From the NCBI RefSeq assembly GCF_051401765.1, contig NW_027480438.1, forward strand, positions 4,216,001 through 4,280,000: a DNA stretch of 64,000 nt, written 5' to 3'. Shown one piece after another: positions 1 through 13,500 of the stretch. The DNA is from Calliopsis andreniformis. Taxonomy: Eukaryota; Arthropoda; Insecta; Hymenoptera; Andrenidae. The notes beneath the pieces are model-generated. The model worked only from the letters and a program-made list of their open reading frames with translations. It was not told the origin of the DNA and ran no database searches. Position numbers and translations under genes: made by a program. The number at the start of each line of letters is the position of its first letter. Within the stretch, counting starts at the first letter, position 1.

Positions 1-1936
1 GTCCTCAACAATCAGGTGACAATCCTCAATCCTTAATAGAATATCCTCAATTCACAGTTTTCAATACTCAATACTCAATCTGCAATCTTCAAATCACTAT
101 CCACAAACATCAATTCTCATCACTCAACCCTCAACACTCAGTCCTCAATGTTCAATCCTCAATCCTCAATTCTCAATCTTCAATCCTCAATACTCAATCT
201 ATAATCCTCAATCCTCAATCCTCAATCTTCAATCCTCAATCCCCAATACTCAATCCTCAATCCTCAATCCTCAATCCTCAATCATCAATCCTCAGTCTTC
301 AAACCTCAATACTCAATCTCCAATCCTCAATCCTCAATCCTCAATCCTCAATTCTCAATCCTCATCCTTCAATCCTCAATTCCCAATCCTCAATCTTCAA
401 TCCTCAATCCTCAATCCTCAATTCTCAATCCTCAATCCTCAGTCCTCAGTCCTTAAACCTCAATCCTCAACCCTTAGTCCTCATCCTCAATCCTCAATCC
501 TCAATCCTCAATCCTCAATCCTCAATCTTCAACCCTCAACACTCAGTCCTCAATGTTCAAACCTCAATCCTCAATTCTCAATCTTCAATCCTCAATACTC
601 AATCTTCAATCCTGATTCCTCAATCCTCAATCCTCAATCCTCAATCCTCAATCCTCAGTCATCAATCCTCAATCTTCAATACTCAATCCTCAATCCTCAA
701 TCCTCAATACTCAATCCTCAATCCTCAATCATCAATCCTCAATCTTCAATCCTCAATACTCAATCTTTAATCCTCAGTCCTCAATCCTCAATCTTCAATC
801 TTCAATCCTCAACCCGCAATCCTCAATCCCCAATCCTCAATCCTCAGTCCTCAATCCGCAATATTCAATCCTCAATACTCAATCTTCAATCCTCAATCCT
901 CAATCCTCAACCCTCAGTCCTCATTCTTCAATCCTCAATAACCAATCCTCAATCTTCAATCCTCATTCCTCAATCCTCAATTCTCAATCCTCAATCCTCA
1001 ATCCTCAGACCTCAAACATAAATACTCAACCCTCAGTCCTCGTCGTCAATCCGCAACACTCAATCCTCAATCCTCAATCTTCAATCATCAATATTCAATC
1101 TTCAATACTCAATCCTCAATCCTCAATCCTCAATCCTCAATCCTCAATCCTCAATGTTCAATCCTCGATACCCAATCCTCAATCTTCAATCCTCAATACT
1201 CAATCTTCAATCCTCAATCCTCAATCCTCAATCCTCAGTCCTCAAACCTCAATTCTGAATCCTCGATCCTGAATCCTCAATCTCCAGACCTCAGTCCTGA
1301 ACAATCAGGTGACAATCCTCAATCCTCAATAGAATATCCTCAATTCACAGTTTTCAATACTCAATACTCAATCTGCAGTCTTCAAATCTCTATCCACAGA
1401 CATCAATTCTCATCACACAACACACAACACTCAGTCCTCAATGTTCAATCCTCAATCCTCAATTCTCAATCTTCAATCCTCAATACTCAATCTTAAATCC
1501 TCAATCCTCAACCCTGAATACCCAATCCTCAATCTTCAATCCTCAATCCTCAATCCTCAATTCTCAATCCTCAATCCTCAACCCTCAATCCTCAATCCTC
1601 AATCCTCAATTCTCAACCCTCAATCGTCAGTCTTCAAACCTCAATATTCAATCTTCAATCGTCAATCCTCAATCCTCAATCCTCAATCCTCATCCTTCAT
1701 TCCTCAATACCCAATCCTCAATCTTCAATCCTGAATCCTCAGTCCTCAAATCTCAATCCTCAATCCTCAGTCCTCAGTCCTTAAACCTCAATCCTCAGCC
1801 CTCAGCCCTCATTCTCAATCCTCAATCCTCAATCCTCAATCCTCAATCTTCAATCCTCAATACTCAATCCTCAATCCTCAGTCCTCAAACCTCAATTCTG
1901 AATCCTCAATCCTGAATCCTCAATCTTCAGCCCTCA
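1..1936 (+). repeat. Class I HOR, internally deleted copy
   Basis: This 1936-bp segment is a shortened class I higher-order repeat. Bases 1 to about 1185 match the first part of the next copy (1937 to about 3115): the same CAGGTGA landmark, the same CAATCTATAAT word and the same CGTCGT 6-bp unit. From about 1186 the order matches the end of the full copy (about 9815-10581), including the CTCGATCCTGAATCC word and the CCAGACC variant. The switch lies in a stretch common to both (about 1172-1197). About 6.7 kb of the 8645-bp unit is missing. Landmark cores sit at 38 and 1331. Because the window begins here, the true left limit of this copy is unknown. Confidence 0.85.
1041..1046 (+). repeat. 6-bp unit that shifts the heptamer register (example)
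   Basis: CGTCGT sits between CAGTCCT and CAATCCG, where a heptamer is expected, and shifts the phase of the units by one base. CGTCGT marks class I; CGTCCT is found after CAGTCCT in many places (for example near 9360, 25570, 39240). CATCCT follows CAGCCCT or CAGTCCT at many sites. These are the main exceptions to the 7-bp register and are conserved at matching positions in HOR copies. Confidence 0.85.
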
Positions 1937-4900
1937 GTCCTCAACAATCAGGTGACAATCCTCAATCCTTAATAGAATATCCTCAATTCACAGTTTTCAA
2001 TACTCAATACTCAATCTGCAATCTTCAAATCACTATCCACAAACATCAATTCTCATCACTCAACCCTCAACACTCAGTCCTCAATGTTCAATCCTCAATC
2101 CTCAATTCTCAATCTTCAATCCTCAATACTCAATCTATAATCCTCAATCCTCAATCCTCAATCTTCAATCCTCAATCCCCAATACTCAATCCTCAATCCT
2201 CAATCCTCAATCCTCAATCATCAACCCTCAGTCTTCAAACCTCAATACTCAATCTCCAATCCTCAATCCTCAATCCTCAATCCTCAATTCTCAATCCTCA
2301 TCCTTCAATCCTCAATTCCCAATCCTCAATCTTCAATCCTCAATCCTCAATCCTCAACTCTCAATCCTCAATCCTCAGTCCTCAGTCCTTAAACCTCAAT
2401 CCTCAACCCTTAGTCCTCATCCTCAATCCTCAATCCTCAATCCTCAATCCTCAATCCTCAATCTTCAACCCTCAACACTCAGTCCTCAATGTTCAAACCT
2501 CAATCCTCAATTCTCAATCTTCAATCCTCAATACTCAATCTTCAATCCTGATTCCTCAATCCTCAATCCTCAATCCTCAATCCTCAATCCTCAGTCATCA
2601 ATCCTCAATCTTCAATACTCAATCCTCAATCCTCAATCCTCAATACTCAATCCTCAATCCTCAATCATCAATCCTCAATCTTCAATCCTCAATACTCAAT
2701 CTTTAATCCTCAGTCCTCAATCCTCAATCTTCAATCTTCAATCCTCAACCCGCAATCCTCAATCCCCAATCCTCAATCCTCAGTCCTCAATCCGCAATAT
2801 TCAATCCTCAATACTCAGTCTTCAATCCTCAATCCTCAATCCTCAACCCTCAGTCCTCATTCTTCAATCCTCAATAACCAATCCTCAATCTTCAATCCTC
2901 ATTCCTCAATCCTCAATTCTCAATCCTCAATCCTCAATCCTCAGACCTCAAGCATAAATACTCAACCCTCAGTCCTCGTCGTCAATCCGCAACACTCAAT
3001 CCTCAATCCTCAATCTTCAATCATCAATATTCAATCTTCAATACTCAATCCTCAATCCTCAATCCTCAATCCTCAATCCTCAATGTTCAATCCTCGATAC
3101 CCAATCCTCAATCTTCAATCCTCAATCCTCAATCCTCAATCCTCAATCCTCAATCCTCTATCCTCAATCCTCAGTCCTCATACCACAATCCTGAATCCTC
3201 AATCCTGAATCCTCAATTTTCAGCCCTCAGTCCTCAACAATCAGTTGTCAATCCTCAATCCTCACTAGAATAACCTCAGTTCAGAGCTTTCCATACGCAG
3301 TACTCAATCTGCAATCTTCAAATCCCTATTCACAAACATCAATTCCCATCACTCAACCCTCAACACTCAGTCCCCAATCCTCAATCTGCAATCCTCAATC
3401 CTCAACCTTCAATCCTCAATCCTCAATCTTCAATCCTCAGTACTCAATCTTCAATCCTCAATCCTCAATCCTCAATCCTCAATCCTCATCCTTCATTCCT
3501 CAATACCCAATCCTCAATCTTCAATCCTCAATCCTCAATCCTCAATTCTCAATTCTCAACCCTCAGTCCTCAGACCATAAACCTCAATCCTCAGCCCTCA
3601 GCCCTCATACTCAATCCTCAATCCTCAATCCTCAATCCTCAACCTTCAATCCTCAATCCTCAATCCTCAGTCCTCAAACCTCAATTCTGAATCCTCAATC
3701 GTGAATCCTCAATCTTCAGCCCTCAGTCCTCAACATTCAGGTGACAATCCTCAATCCTCAATAGAATATCCTCTATTCACAGTTTTCAATACTCAATACT
3801 CAATCTGCAATCTTCAAATCACTATCCACAAAAATCAATTTTCATCACTCAACCCTCAACACTCAGTCCTCAATGTTCAATCCTCAATCCTCAATTCTCA
3901 ATCTTCAATCCTCAATACTCGATCTATAATCCTCAATCCTCAATCCTCAATCTTCAATCCCCAATCCTCAATCTTCAATCCTCAATCCTCAATCCTCAAT
4001 CCTCAATCCTCAATCCTCAATCTTCAATCCTCTACACTCAATCATCAATCTTCAATCCTCAATACTCAACCTTCAGTCCTCAAAGCTCAATCCTCAACAT
4101 TCAATCCTCAATACTCAATCTTCAATCGTCAATCCTCAGTCCTCATCCTCAATCCTCAATCCTCAATCCTCAATCCTCAATCCTCAATCTTCAATCCTCA
4201 ATATTCAATATTCAACACTCAATCCTCAATCCTCAGACCTCAAACCTCAATTCTGAATCCTCAATCCTGAATCCTCTATCTTCAGCCCTCAGTCCTCAAC
4301 AATCAGGTGACAATCTTCAATCCTCAATCCTCAGTCCTCAAATCTCAATCCTCAATCCTCAGTCCTCAGTCCTTAAACCTCAATCCTCAGCCCTCAGCCC
4401 TAATTCTCAATCCTCAATACTCAATCCTCAATCCTCAGTCTTCAATCCTCAATACTCAATCTTCAATACTCAATCCTCAATCCTCAGTCCTCAAACCTCA
4501 ATTCTGAATCTTCAATCCTGAATCCTCAATCCTCAATCATCAATCCTCAGTCTTCAAACCTCAATACTCAATCTCCAATCCTCAATCCTCAATCCTCAAT
4601 CCTCAATCCTCAATCCTCATCCTTCAATCCTCAATACCCAATCCTCAATATTCAATCCTCAATCCTCAATCCTCAATTCTCAATCCTCAATCCTCAGTCC
4701 TCAGTCCTTAAACCTCAATCCTGAACCCTCAGCCCTCATCCTCAATCCTCAATCCTCAATCCTGAATCCTCAATCTTCAACCCTCAACACTCAGTCCTCA
4801 ATGTTCAAACCTCAATCCTCAATTCTCAATCTTCGATCCTCAATACTCAATCTTCAATCCTCAATCCTCAATACTCAATCCTCAATCCTCAATCCTCAAT

Positions 4901-7900
4901 CCTCAATCATCAATCCTCAATCTTCAATACTCAATCCTCAATCCTCAATCCCCAATACTCAATCCTCAATCCTCAATCATCAATCCTCAATCTTCAATCC
5001 TCAATACTCAATCTTTAATCCTCAGTCCTCAATCGTCAATCTTCAATCTTCAATCCTCAACCCGCAATCCTCAATCCCCAATCCTCAATCCTCAGTCCTC
5101 AATCCGCAATATTCAATCCTCAATACTCAATCTTCAATCCTCAATCCTCAATCCTCAACCCTCAGTCCTCATTCTTCAATCCTCAATAACCAATCCTCAA
5201 TCTTCAATCCTCATTCCTCAATCCTCAATTCTCAATCCTCAATCCTCAATCCTCAGACCTCAAACATCAATACTCAACCCTCAGTCCTCGTCGTCAACCC
5301 GCAACACTTAATCCTCAATCCTCAATCTTCAATCATCAACATTCAATCTTCAATACTCAATCCTCAATCCTCAATCCTCAATACTCAATCCTCAATCCTC
5401 AATCCTCAATCCTCAATCCTCAATGTTCAATCCTCGATACCCAATCCTCAATCTTCAATCCTCAATCCTCAATCCTCAATCCTCAATCCTCAATCCTCAA
5501 TCCTCAGTCCTCAAACCACAATCCTGAATCCTCAATCCTGAATCCTCAATTTTCAGCCCTCAGTCCTCAACAATCAGTTGTCAATCCTCAATCCTCACTA
5601 GAATAACCTCAGTTCAGAGCTTTCCATACGCAGTACTCAATCTGCAATCTTCAAATCCCTATCCACAAACATCAATTCCCATCACTCAACCCTCAACACT
5701 CAGTCCCCAATCCTCAATCTGCAATCCTCAATCCTCAACCTTCAATCCTCAATCCTCAATCTTCAATCCTCAATACTCAATCTTCAATCCTCAATCCTCA
5801 ATCCTCAATCCTCAATCCTCATCCTTCATTCCTCAATACCCAATCCTCAATCTTCAATCCTCAATCCTCAATCCTCAAATCTCAATCCTCAATCCTCAGT
5901 CCTCAGTCCTTAAACCTCAATCCTCAGCCCTCAGCCCTCATTCTCAATCCTCAATCCTCAATCCTCAATCCTCAATCTTCAATCCTCAATACTCAATCCA
6001 CAATCCTCAATATTCAATCCTCAATACTCGATCTTCAATCCACAATCCGCAATCCTCAATCCTCAATCCTCAATCCTCAATCCTCAATCCTCAATCTTGA
6101 ATCCTCAATACTCAATCTTCAATCCCCAATCCTCAATCTTCAATCCTCAATCCTCAATCCTCAATCCTCAATCCTCAATCCTCAATCTTCAATCCTCTAC
6201 ACTCAATCATCAACCTTCAATCCTCAATACTCAACCTTCAATCCTCAAAGCTCAATCCTCAACATTCAATCCTCAATACTCAATCTCCAATCGTCAATCC
6301 TCAGTCCTCATCCTCAATCCTCAATCCTCAATCCTCAATCCTCAATCTTCAATCCTCAATACTCAATATTCAATCCTCAATCCTCAATCCTCAGACCTCA
6401 AACCTCAATTCTGAATCCTAAATCCTGAATCCTCAATCTTCAGCCCTCAGTCCTCAACAATCAGGTGACAATCCTCAATCCTCAATAGAATATCCCCAAT
6501 TCGCAGCTTTCGATACACAATACTCAATCTGCAATCTTCAAATCTCTATCCACAAACATCAATTCTCATCACTCAACCCTCAACACTCAGTCCTCAATGT
6601 TCAATTCTCAATCCTCAATCCTCAACCCTCAATCCTCAATCCTCAATCCTCAATCCTCAATCCTCAACCCTCAATCGTCAGTCTTCACACCTCAATATTC
6701 AATCTTCAATCCTCAATCCTCAATCCTGAATCCTCAAACTTCAGACCTCAGTCCTCAACAATCAGTTGTCAATTCTCAATACTCAATAGAATATCATCAA
6801 TTCACAGTTTTCAATACTCAATACTGATCTGTAATCTTTAAATCTCTATCCACAAACATCAATTCTCATCACTCAAACCTCAACACTCAGTCCCCAATCC
6901 TCAATCATCAATCCTCAATCCTCAATCCTCAATCCTCAATCCTCAATCTTCAATCCTCAATACTCAATCATCAATCCTCAAACCTCAATCCTCAATCCTC
7001 AATCCTCAACCCTCAATCCTCAGTCTTCAAACCTCAATACTCAATATCCAATCCTCAATCCTCAATCCTCAATCCTCAATCCTCAATCCTCATCCTTCAA
7101 TCCTCAATACCCAATCCTCAATCTTCAATCCTCAATCCTCAATCCTCAATTCTCAATACTCAACCCTCAGTCCTCGTCCTCAATCCGCAACCCTCAATCC
7201 TCAATCCTCAATCTTCAATCATCAATATTCAATCTTCAGTACCCAATCCTCAATCCTCAATCCTCAATCCTCAATCCTCAATGTTCAATCCTCGATACAC
7301 AATCCTCAATCTTCAATCCTCAATCCTCAATCCTCAATCCTCAATCCTCAATCCTCAATCCTCAGTCCTCAAACCACAATCCTGAATCCTCAATCCTGAA
7401 TCCTCAATCTTCAGCCCTCAGTCCTCAACCATCAGTTGTCAATCCTCAATCCTCACTAGAGTATCCTCAGTTCAGAGCTTTCCATACGCACTACTCAATC
7501 TGCAATCTTCAAATCCCTATCCACAAACATCAATTCTCATCACTCAACCCTCAACACTCAGTCCCCAATCCTCAATCTGCAATCCTCAATCCTCTACCTT
7601 CAATCCTCAATCCTCAATCTTCAATCCTCAATACTCAATCTTCAATCCTCAATCCTCAATTCTCAATCTTCAATCCTCAATACTCAATCTATAATCCTCA
7701 ATCCTCAATCCTCAATCTTCAATCCTCAATACTCAATCTTCAATCCTCAATCCTCAATTCTCAATCTTCAATCCTCAATACTCAATCTATAATCCTCAAT
7801 CCTCAATCCTCAATCTTCAATCCTCAATCCCCAATACTCAATCCTCAATCCTCAATCCTCAATCCTCAATCATCAATCCTCAGTCTTCAAACCTCAATAC

Positions 7901-10581
7901 TCAATCTCCAATCCTCAATCCTCAATCCTCAATCCTCAATTCTCAATCCTCATCCTTCAATCCTCAATTCCCAATCCTCAATCTTCAATCCTCAATCCTC
8001 AATCCTCAATTCTCAATCCTCAATCCTCAGTCCTCAGTCCTTAAACCTCAATCCTCAACCCTCAGCCCTCATCCTCAATCCTCAATCCTCAATCCTCAAT
8101 CCTCAATCCTCAATCTTCAACCCTCAACACTCAGTCCTCAATGTTCAAACCTCAATCCTCAATTCTCGATCTGCAATCCTCAATACTCAATCTTCAATCC
8201 TCAATCCTCAATACTCAATCCTCAATCCTCAATCCTCAATCCTCAATCATCAATCCTCACTCTTCAATACTCAATCCTCAATCCTCAATCCTCAATACTT
8301 AATCCTCAATCCTCAATCATCAATCCTCAATCTTCAATCCTCAATACTCAATCTTTAATCCTCAGTCCTCAATCCTCAATCTTCAATCTTCAATCCTCAA
8401 CCCGCAATCCTCAATCCTCAATCCTCAATCCTCAGTCCTCATTCCGCAATATTCAATCCTCAATACTCAATCTTCAATCCTCAATCCTCAATCCTCAACC
8501 CTCAGTCCTCATTCTTCAATCCTCAATAACCAATTCTCAATCTTCAATCCTCATTCCTCAATCCTCAATTCTCAATCCTCAATCCTCAATCCTCAATCCT
8601 CAGAACTCAAACCACAATCCTGAATCCTCAATCCTGAATCCTCAATCTTCAGCCCTCAGTCCTCAACAATCAGTTGTCAATCCTCAATCGTCACTAGAAT
8701 ATCCTCAGTTCAGAGCTTTCCATACGCAGTACTCAATCTGCAATCTTCAAATCCCTATCCACAAACATCAATTCTCATCACTCAACCCTCAACACTCAGT
8801 CCCCAATCCTCAATCTTCAATCCTCAATACTCAATCTTCAATCCTAAATCCTCAACCCTCAATCCTCAGTCCTCAAACCTCAATTCTGAATCCTCGATCC
8901 TGAATCCTCAATCTCCAGCCCTCAGTCCTGAACAATCAGGAGACAATTCTCAATCCTCAATAGAATATCCTCAATTCACAGTTTTCAATACTCAATACTC
9001 AATCTGCAATCTTCAAATCTCTATCCACAAACATCAATTCTCGTCACTCAACACTCAGCACTCAGTCCTCAATGTTCAATCCTGAATCCTCAATCCTCAA
9101 TCTTCAATCCTCAATACTTAATCTTAAATCCTCAATCCTCAACCTTCAATACCCAATCCTCAATCTTCAATCCTCAATCCTCAATCCTCAATTCTCAATC
9201 CTCAATCCTCAACCCTCAATCCTCAATCCTCAATCCTCAATCCTCAACCCTCAATCGTCAGTCTTCAAACCTCAATATTCAATCTTCAATCGTCAATCCT
9301 CAATCCTCAATCCTCAATCCTCAATCCTCAGACCTCAAACATCAATACCCAACCCTCAGTCCTCGTCCTCAATCCGCAACACTCAATCCTCAATCCTCAA
9401 TCTTCAATCATCAATATTCAATCTTCAATACTCAATCCTCAATCCTCAATCCTCAATCCTCAATCCTCAATCCTCAATGTTCAATCCTCGATACCCAATC
9501 CTCAATCTTCAATCCTCAATCCTCAATCCTCAATCCTCAATCCTCAATCCTCAATCCTCAGTCCTCAAACCACAATCCTGAATCCTCAATCCTGAATCCT
9601 CAATCTTCAGCCTTCAGTCCTCAACAATCAGATGTCAATCCTCAATCCTCACTAGAATATCCTCAGTTCAGAGCTTTCCATACGCAATACTCAGTCTGCA
9701 ATCTGCAAATCTCTATCCACAAACATCAATTCTCATCACTCAACCCTCAACACTCAGTCCCCAATCCTCAATCTTCAATACTCAATCCTCAACCTTCAAT
9801 CCTCAATCCTCAATCTTCAATCCTCAATACTCAATCTTCAATCCTCAATCCTCAATCCTCAATCCTCAGTCCTCAAACCTCAATTCTGAATCCTCGATCC
9901 TGAATCCTCAATCTCCAGACCTCAGTCCTGAACAATCAGGTGACAATCCTCAATCCTCAATAGAATATCCTCAATTCACAGTTTTCAATACTCAATACTC
10001 AATCTGCAATCTTCAAATCTCTATCCACAGACATCAATTCTCATCACACAACACTCAACACTCAGTCCTCAATGTTCAATCCTCAATCCTCAATTCTCAA
10101 TCTTCAATCCTCAATACTCAATCTTAAATCCTCAATCCTCAACCCTGAATACCCAATCCTCAATCTTCAATCCTCAATCCTCAATCCTCAATTCTCAATC
10201 CTCAATCCTCAACCCTCAATCCTCAATCCTCAATCCTCAATCCTCAACCCTCAATCGTCAGTCTTCAAACCTCAATATTCAATCTTCAATCGTCAATCCT
10301 CAATCCTCAATCCTCAATCCTCATCCTTCATTCCTCAATACCCAATCCTCAATCTTCAATCCTGAATCCTCAGTCCTCAAATCTCAATCCTCAATCCTCA
10401 GTCCTCAGTCCTTAAACCTCAATCCTCAGCCCTCAGTCCTCATTCTCAATCCTCAATCCTCAATCCTCAATCCTCAATCTTCAATCCTCAATACTCAATC
10501 TTCAATCCTCAATCCTCAATCCTCAGTCCTCAAACCTCAATTCTGAATCCTCAATCCTGAATCCTCAATCTTCAGCCCTCA
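1937..10581 (+). repeat. Class I HOR, full copy 1 (8645 bp)
   Basis: First complete class I unit, measured from the GTCC before the CAGGTGA landmark to the same point in the next copy (10582). The length 8645 is 1235x7. Landmark cores lie at 1974, 3267, 3763, 5600, 6487, 6788, 7458, 8696, 8962, 9654 and 9962, and the same series recurs in the next copy. Offsets of matching points to copy 2 are 8645 (from 1937 and 3701), 8652 (from 4801 and 6597), 8554 (from 9072) and 8561 (from 10072), all multiples of 7. The unit contains an internal sub-repeat of about 2.3 kb (about 2080-3700 against 4540-5960) and a private 98-bp duplication near 7633. Confidence 0.92.
7633..7828 (+). repeat. Private 98-bp tandem duplication (14 heptamers, two copies)
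   Basis: The block 7633-7730, containing CAATTCT and CAATCTATAAT, is repeated directly at 7731-7828. The CAATCTATAAT word starts at 7685 and 7783, exactly 98 bp apart. The matching place in the next class I copy (near 16300-16380) has a single block. The offset between the two copies falls from 8652 upstream to 8554 downstream, a difference of exactly 98. Confidence 0.92.
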
Positions 10582-13500
10582 GTCCTCAACAATCAGGTGA
10601 CAATTCTCAATCCTTAATAGAATATCCTCAATTCACAGTTTTCAATACTCAATACTCAATCTGCAATCTTCAAATCACTATCCACAAACATCAATTCTCA
10701 TCACTCAACCCTCAACACTCAGTCCTCAATGTTCAATCCTCAATCCTCAATTCTCAATCTTCAATCCTCAATACTCAATCTATAATCCTCAATCCTCAAT
10801 CCTCAATCTTCAATCCTCAATCCCCAATACTCAATCCTCAATCCTCAATCCTCAATCCTCAATCATCAATCCTCAGTCTTCAAACCTCAATACTCAATCT
10901 CCAATCCTCAATCCTCAATCCTCAATCCTCAATTCTCAATGCTCATCCTTCAATCCTCAATTCCCAATCCTCAATCTTCAATCCTCAATCCTCAATCCTC
11001 AATTCTCAATCCTCAATCCTCAGTCCTCAGTCCTTAAACCTCAATCCTCAACCCTTAGTCCTCATCCTCAATCGTCAATCCTCAATCCTCAATCCTCAAT
11101 CCTCAATCTTCAACCCTCAACACTCAGTCCTCAATGTTCAAACCTCAATCCTCAATTCTCAATCTTCAATCCTCAATACTCAATCTTCAATCCTGATTCC
11201 TCAATCCTCAATCCTCAATCCTCAATCCTCAATCCTCAGTCATCAATCCTCAATCTTCAATACTCAATCCTCAATCCTCAATCCTCAATACTCAATCCTC
11301 AATCCTCAATCATCAATCCTCAATCTTCAATCCTCAATACTCAATCTTTAATCCTCAGTCCTCAATCCTCAATCTTCAATCTTCAATCCTCAACCCGCAA
11401 TCCTCAATCCCCAATCCTCAATCCTCAGTCCTCAATCCGCAATATTCAATCCTCAATACTCAATCTTCAATCCTCAATCCTCAATCCTCAACCCTCAGTC
11501 CTCATTCTTCAATCCTCAATAACCAATCCTCAATCTTCAATCCTCATTCCTCAATCCTCAATTCTCAATCCTCAATCCTCAATCCTCAGACCTCAAACAT
11601 AAATACTCAACCCTCAGTCCTCGTCGTCAATCCGCAACACTCAATCCTCAATCCTCAATATTCAATCATCAATATTCAATCTTCAATACTCAATCCTCAA
11701 TCCTCAATCCTCAATCCTCAATCCTCAATGTTCAATCCTCGATACCCAATCCTCAATCTTCAATCCTCAATCCTCAATCCTCAATCCTCAATCCTCAATC
11801 CTCAATCCTCAATCCTCAGTCCTCATACCACAATCCTGAATCCTCAATCCTGAATCCTCAATTTTCAGCCCTCAGTCCTCAACAATCAGTTGTCAATCCT
11901 CAATCCTCACTAGAATAACCTCAGTTCAGAGCTTTCCATACGCAGTACTCAATCTGCAATCTTCAAATCCCTATTCACAAACATCAATTCCCATCACTCA
12001 ACCCTCAACACTCAGTCCCCAATCCTCAATCTGCAATCCTCAATCCTCAACCTTCAATCCTCAATCCTCAATCTTCAATCCTCAGTACTCAATCTTCAAT
12101 CCTCAATCCTCAATCCTCAATCCTCAATCCTCATCCTTCATTCCTCAATACCCAATCCTCAATCTTCAATCCTCAATCCTCAATCCTCAATTCTCAATCC
12201 TCAACCCTCAGTCCTCAGACCATAAACCTCAATCCTCAGCCCTCAGCCCTCATACTCAATCCTCAATCCTCAATCCTCAATCCTCAACCTTCAATCCTCA
12301 ATCCTCAATCCTCAGTCCTCAAACCTCAATTCTGAATCCTCAATCGTGAATCCTCAATCTTCAGCCCTCAGTCCTCAACATTCAGGTGACAATCCTCAAT
12401 CCTCAATAGAATATCCTCTATTCACAGTTTTCAATACTCAATACTCAATCTGCAATCTTCAAATCACTATCCACAAAAATCAATTTTCATCACTCAACCC
12501 TCAACACTCAGTCCTCAATGTTCAATCTTCAATCCTCAATTCTCAATCTTCAATCCTCAATACTCGATCTATAATCCTCAATCCTCAATCCTCAATCTTC
12601 AATCCCCAATCCTCAATCTTCAATCCTCAATCCTCAATCCTCAATCCTCAATCCTCAATCCTCAATCTTCAATCCTCTACACTCAATCATCAATCTTCAA
12701 TCCTCAATACTCAACCTTCAGTCCTCAAAGCTCAATCCTCAACATTCAATCCTCAATACTCAATCTTCAATCGTCAATCCTCAGTCCTCATCCTCAATCC
12801 TCAATCCTCAATCCTCAATCCTCAATCCTCAATCTTCAATCCTCAATACTCAATATTCAACCCTCAATCCTCAATCCTCAGACCTCAAACCTCAATTCTG
12901 AATCCTCAATCCTGAATCCTCAATCTTCAGCCCTCAGTCCTCAACAATCAGGTGACAATCTTCAATCCTCAATCCTCAGTCCTCAAATCTCAATCCTCAA
13001 TCCTCAGTCCTCAGTCCTTAAACCTCAATCCTCAGCCCTCAGCCCTAATTCTCAATCCTCAATACTCAATCCTCAATCCTCAGTCTTCAATCCTCAATAC
13101 TCAATCTTCAATACTCAATCCTCAATCCTCAGTCCTCAAACCTCAATTCTGAATCTTCAATCCTGAATCCTCAATCCTCAATCATCAATCCTCAGTCTTC
13201 AAACCTCAATACTCAATCTCCAATCCTCAATCCTCAATCCTCAATCCTCAATCCTCAATCCTCAATCCTCATCCTTCAATCCTCAATACCCAATCCTCAA
13301 TCTTCAATCCTCAATCCTCAATCCTCAATTCTCAATCCTCAATCCTCAGTCCTCAGTCCTTAAACCTCAATCCTGAACCCTCAGCCCTCATCCTCAATCC
13401 TCAATCCTCAATCCTGAATCCTCAATCTTCAACCCTCAACACTCAGTCCTCAATGTTCAAACCTCAATCCTCAATTCTCAATCTTCGATCCTCAATACTC

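Noticed and set aside
3701..5541. Runs of forward open frames encoding NPQSSIL repeats, here and throughout the window, as candidate repeat-protein genes
   Set aside because: They occur in all three forward frames, overlap each other, begin at chance ATGs in CAATGTT or CATGAAT units, and change frame with each heptamer gained or lost. The repeat itself explains them.
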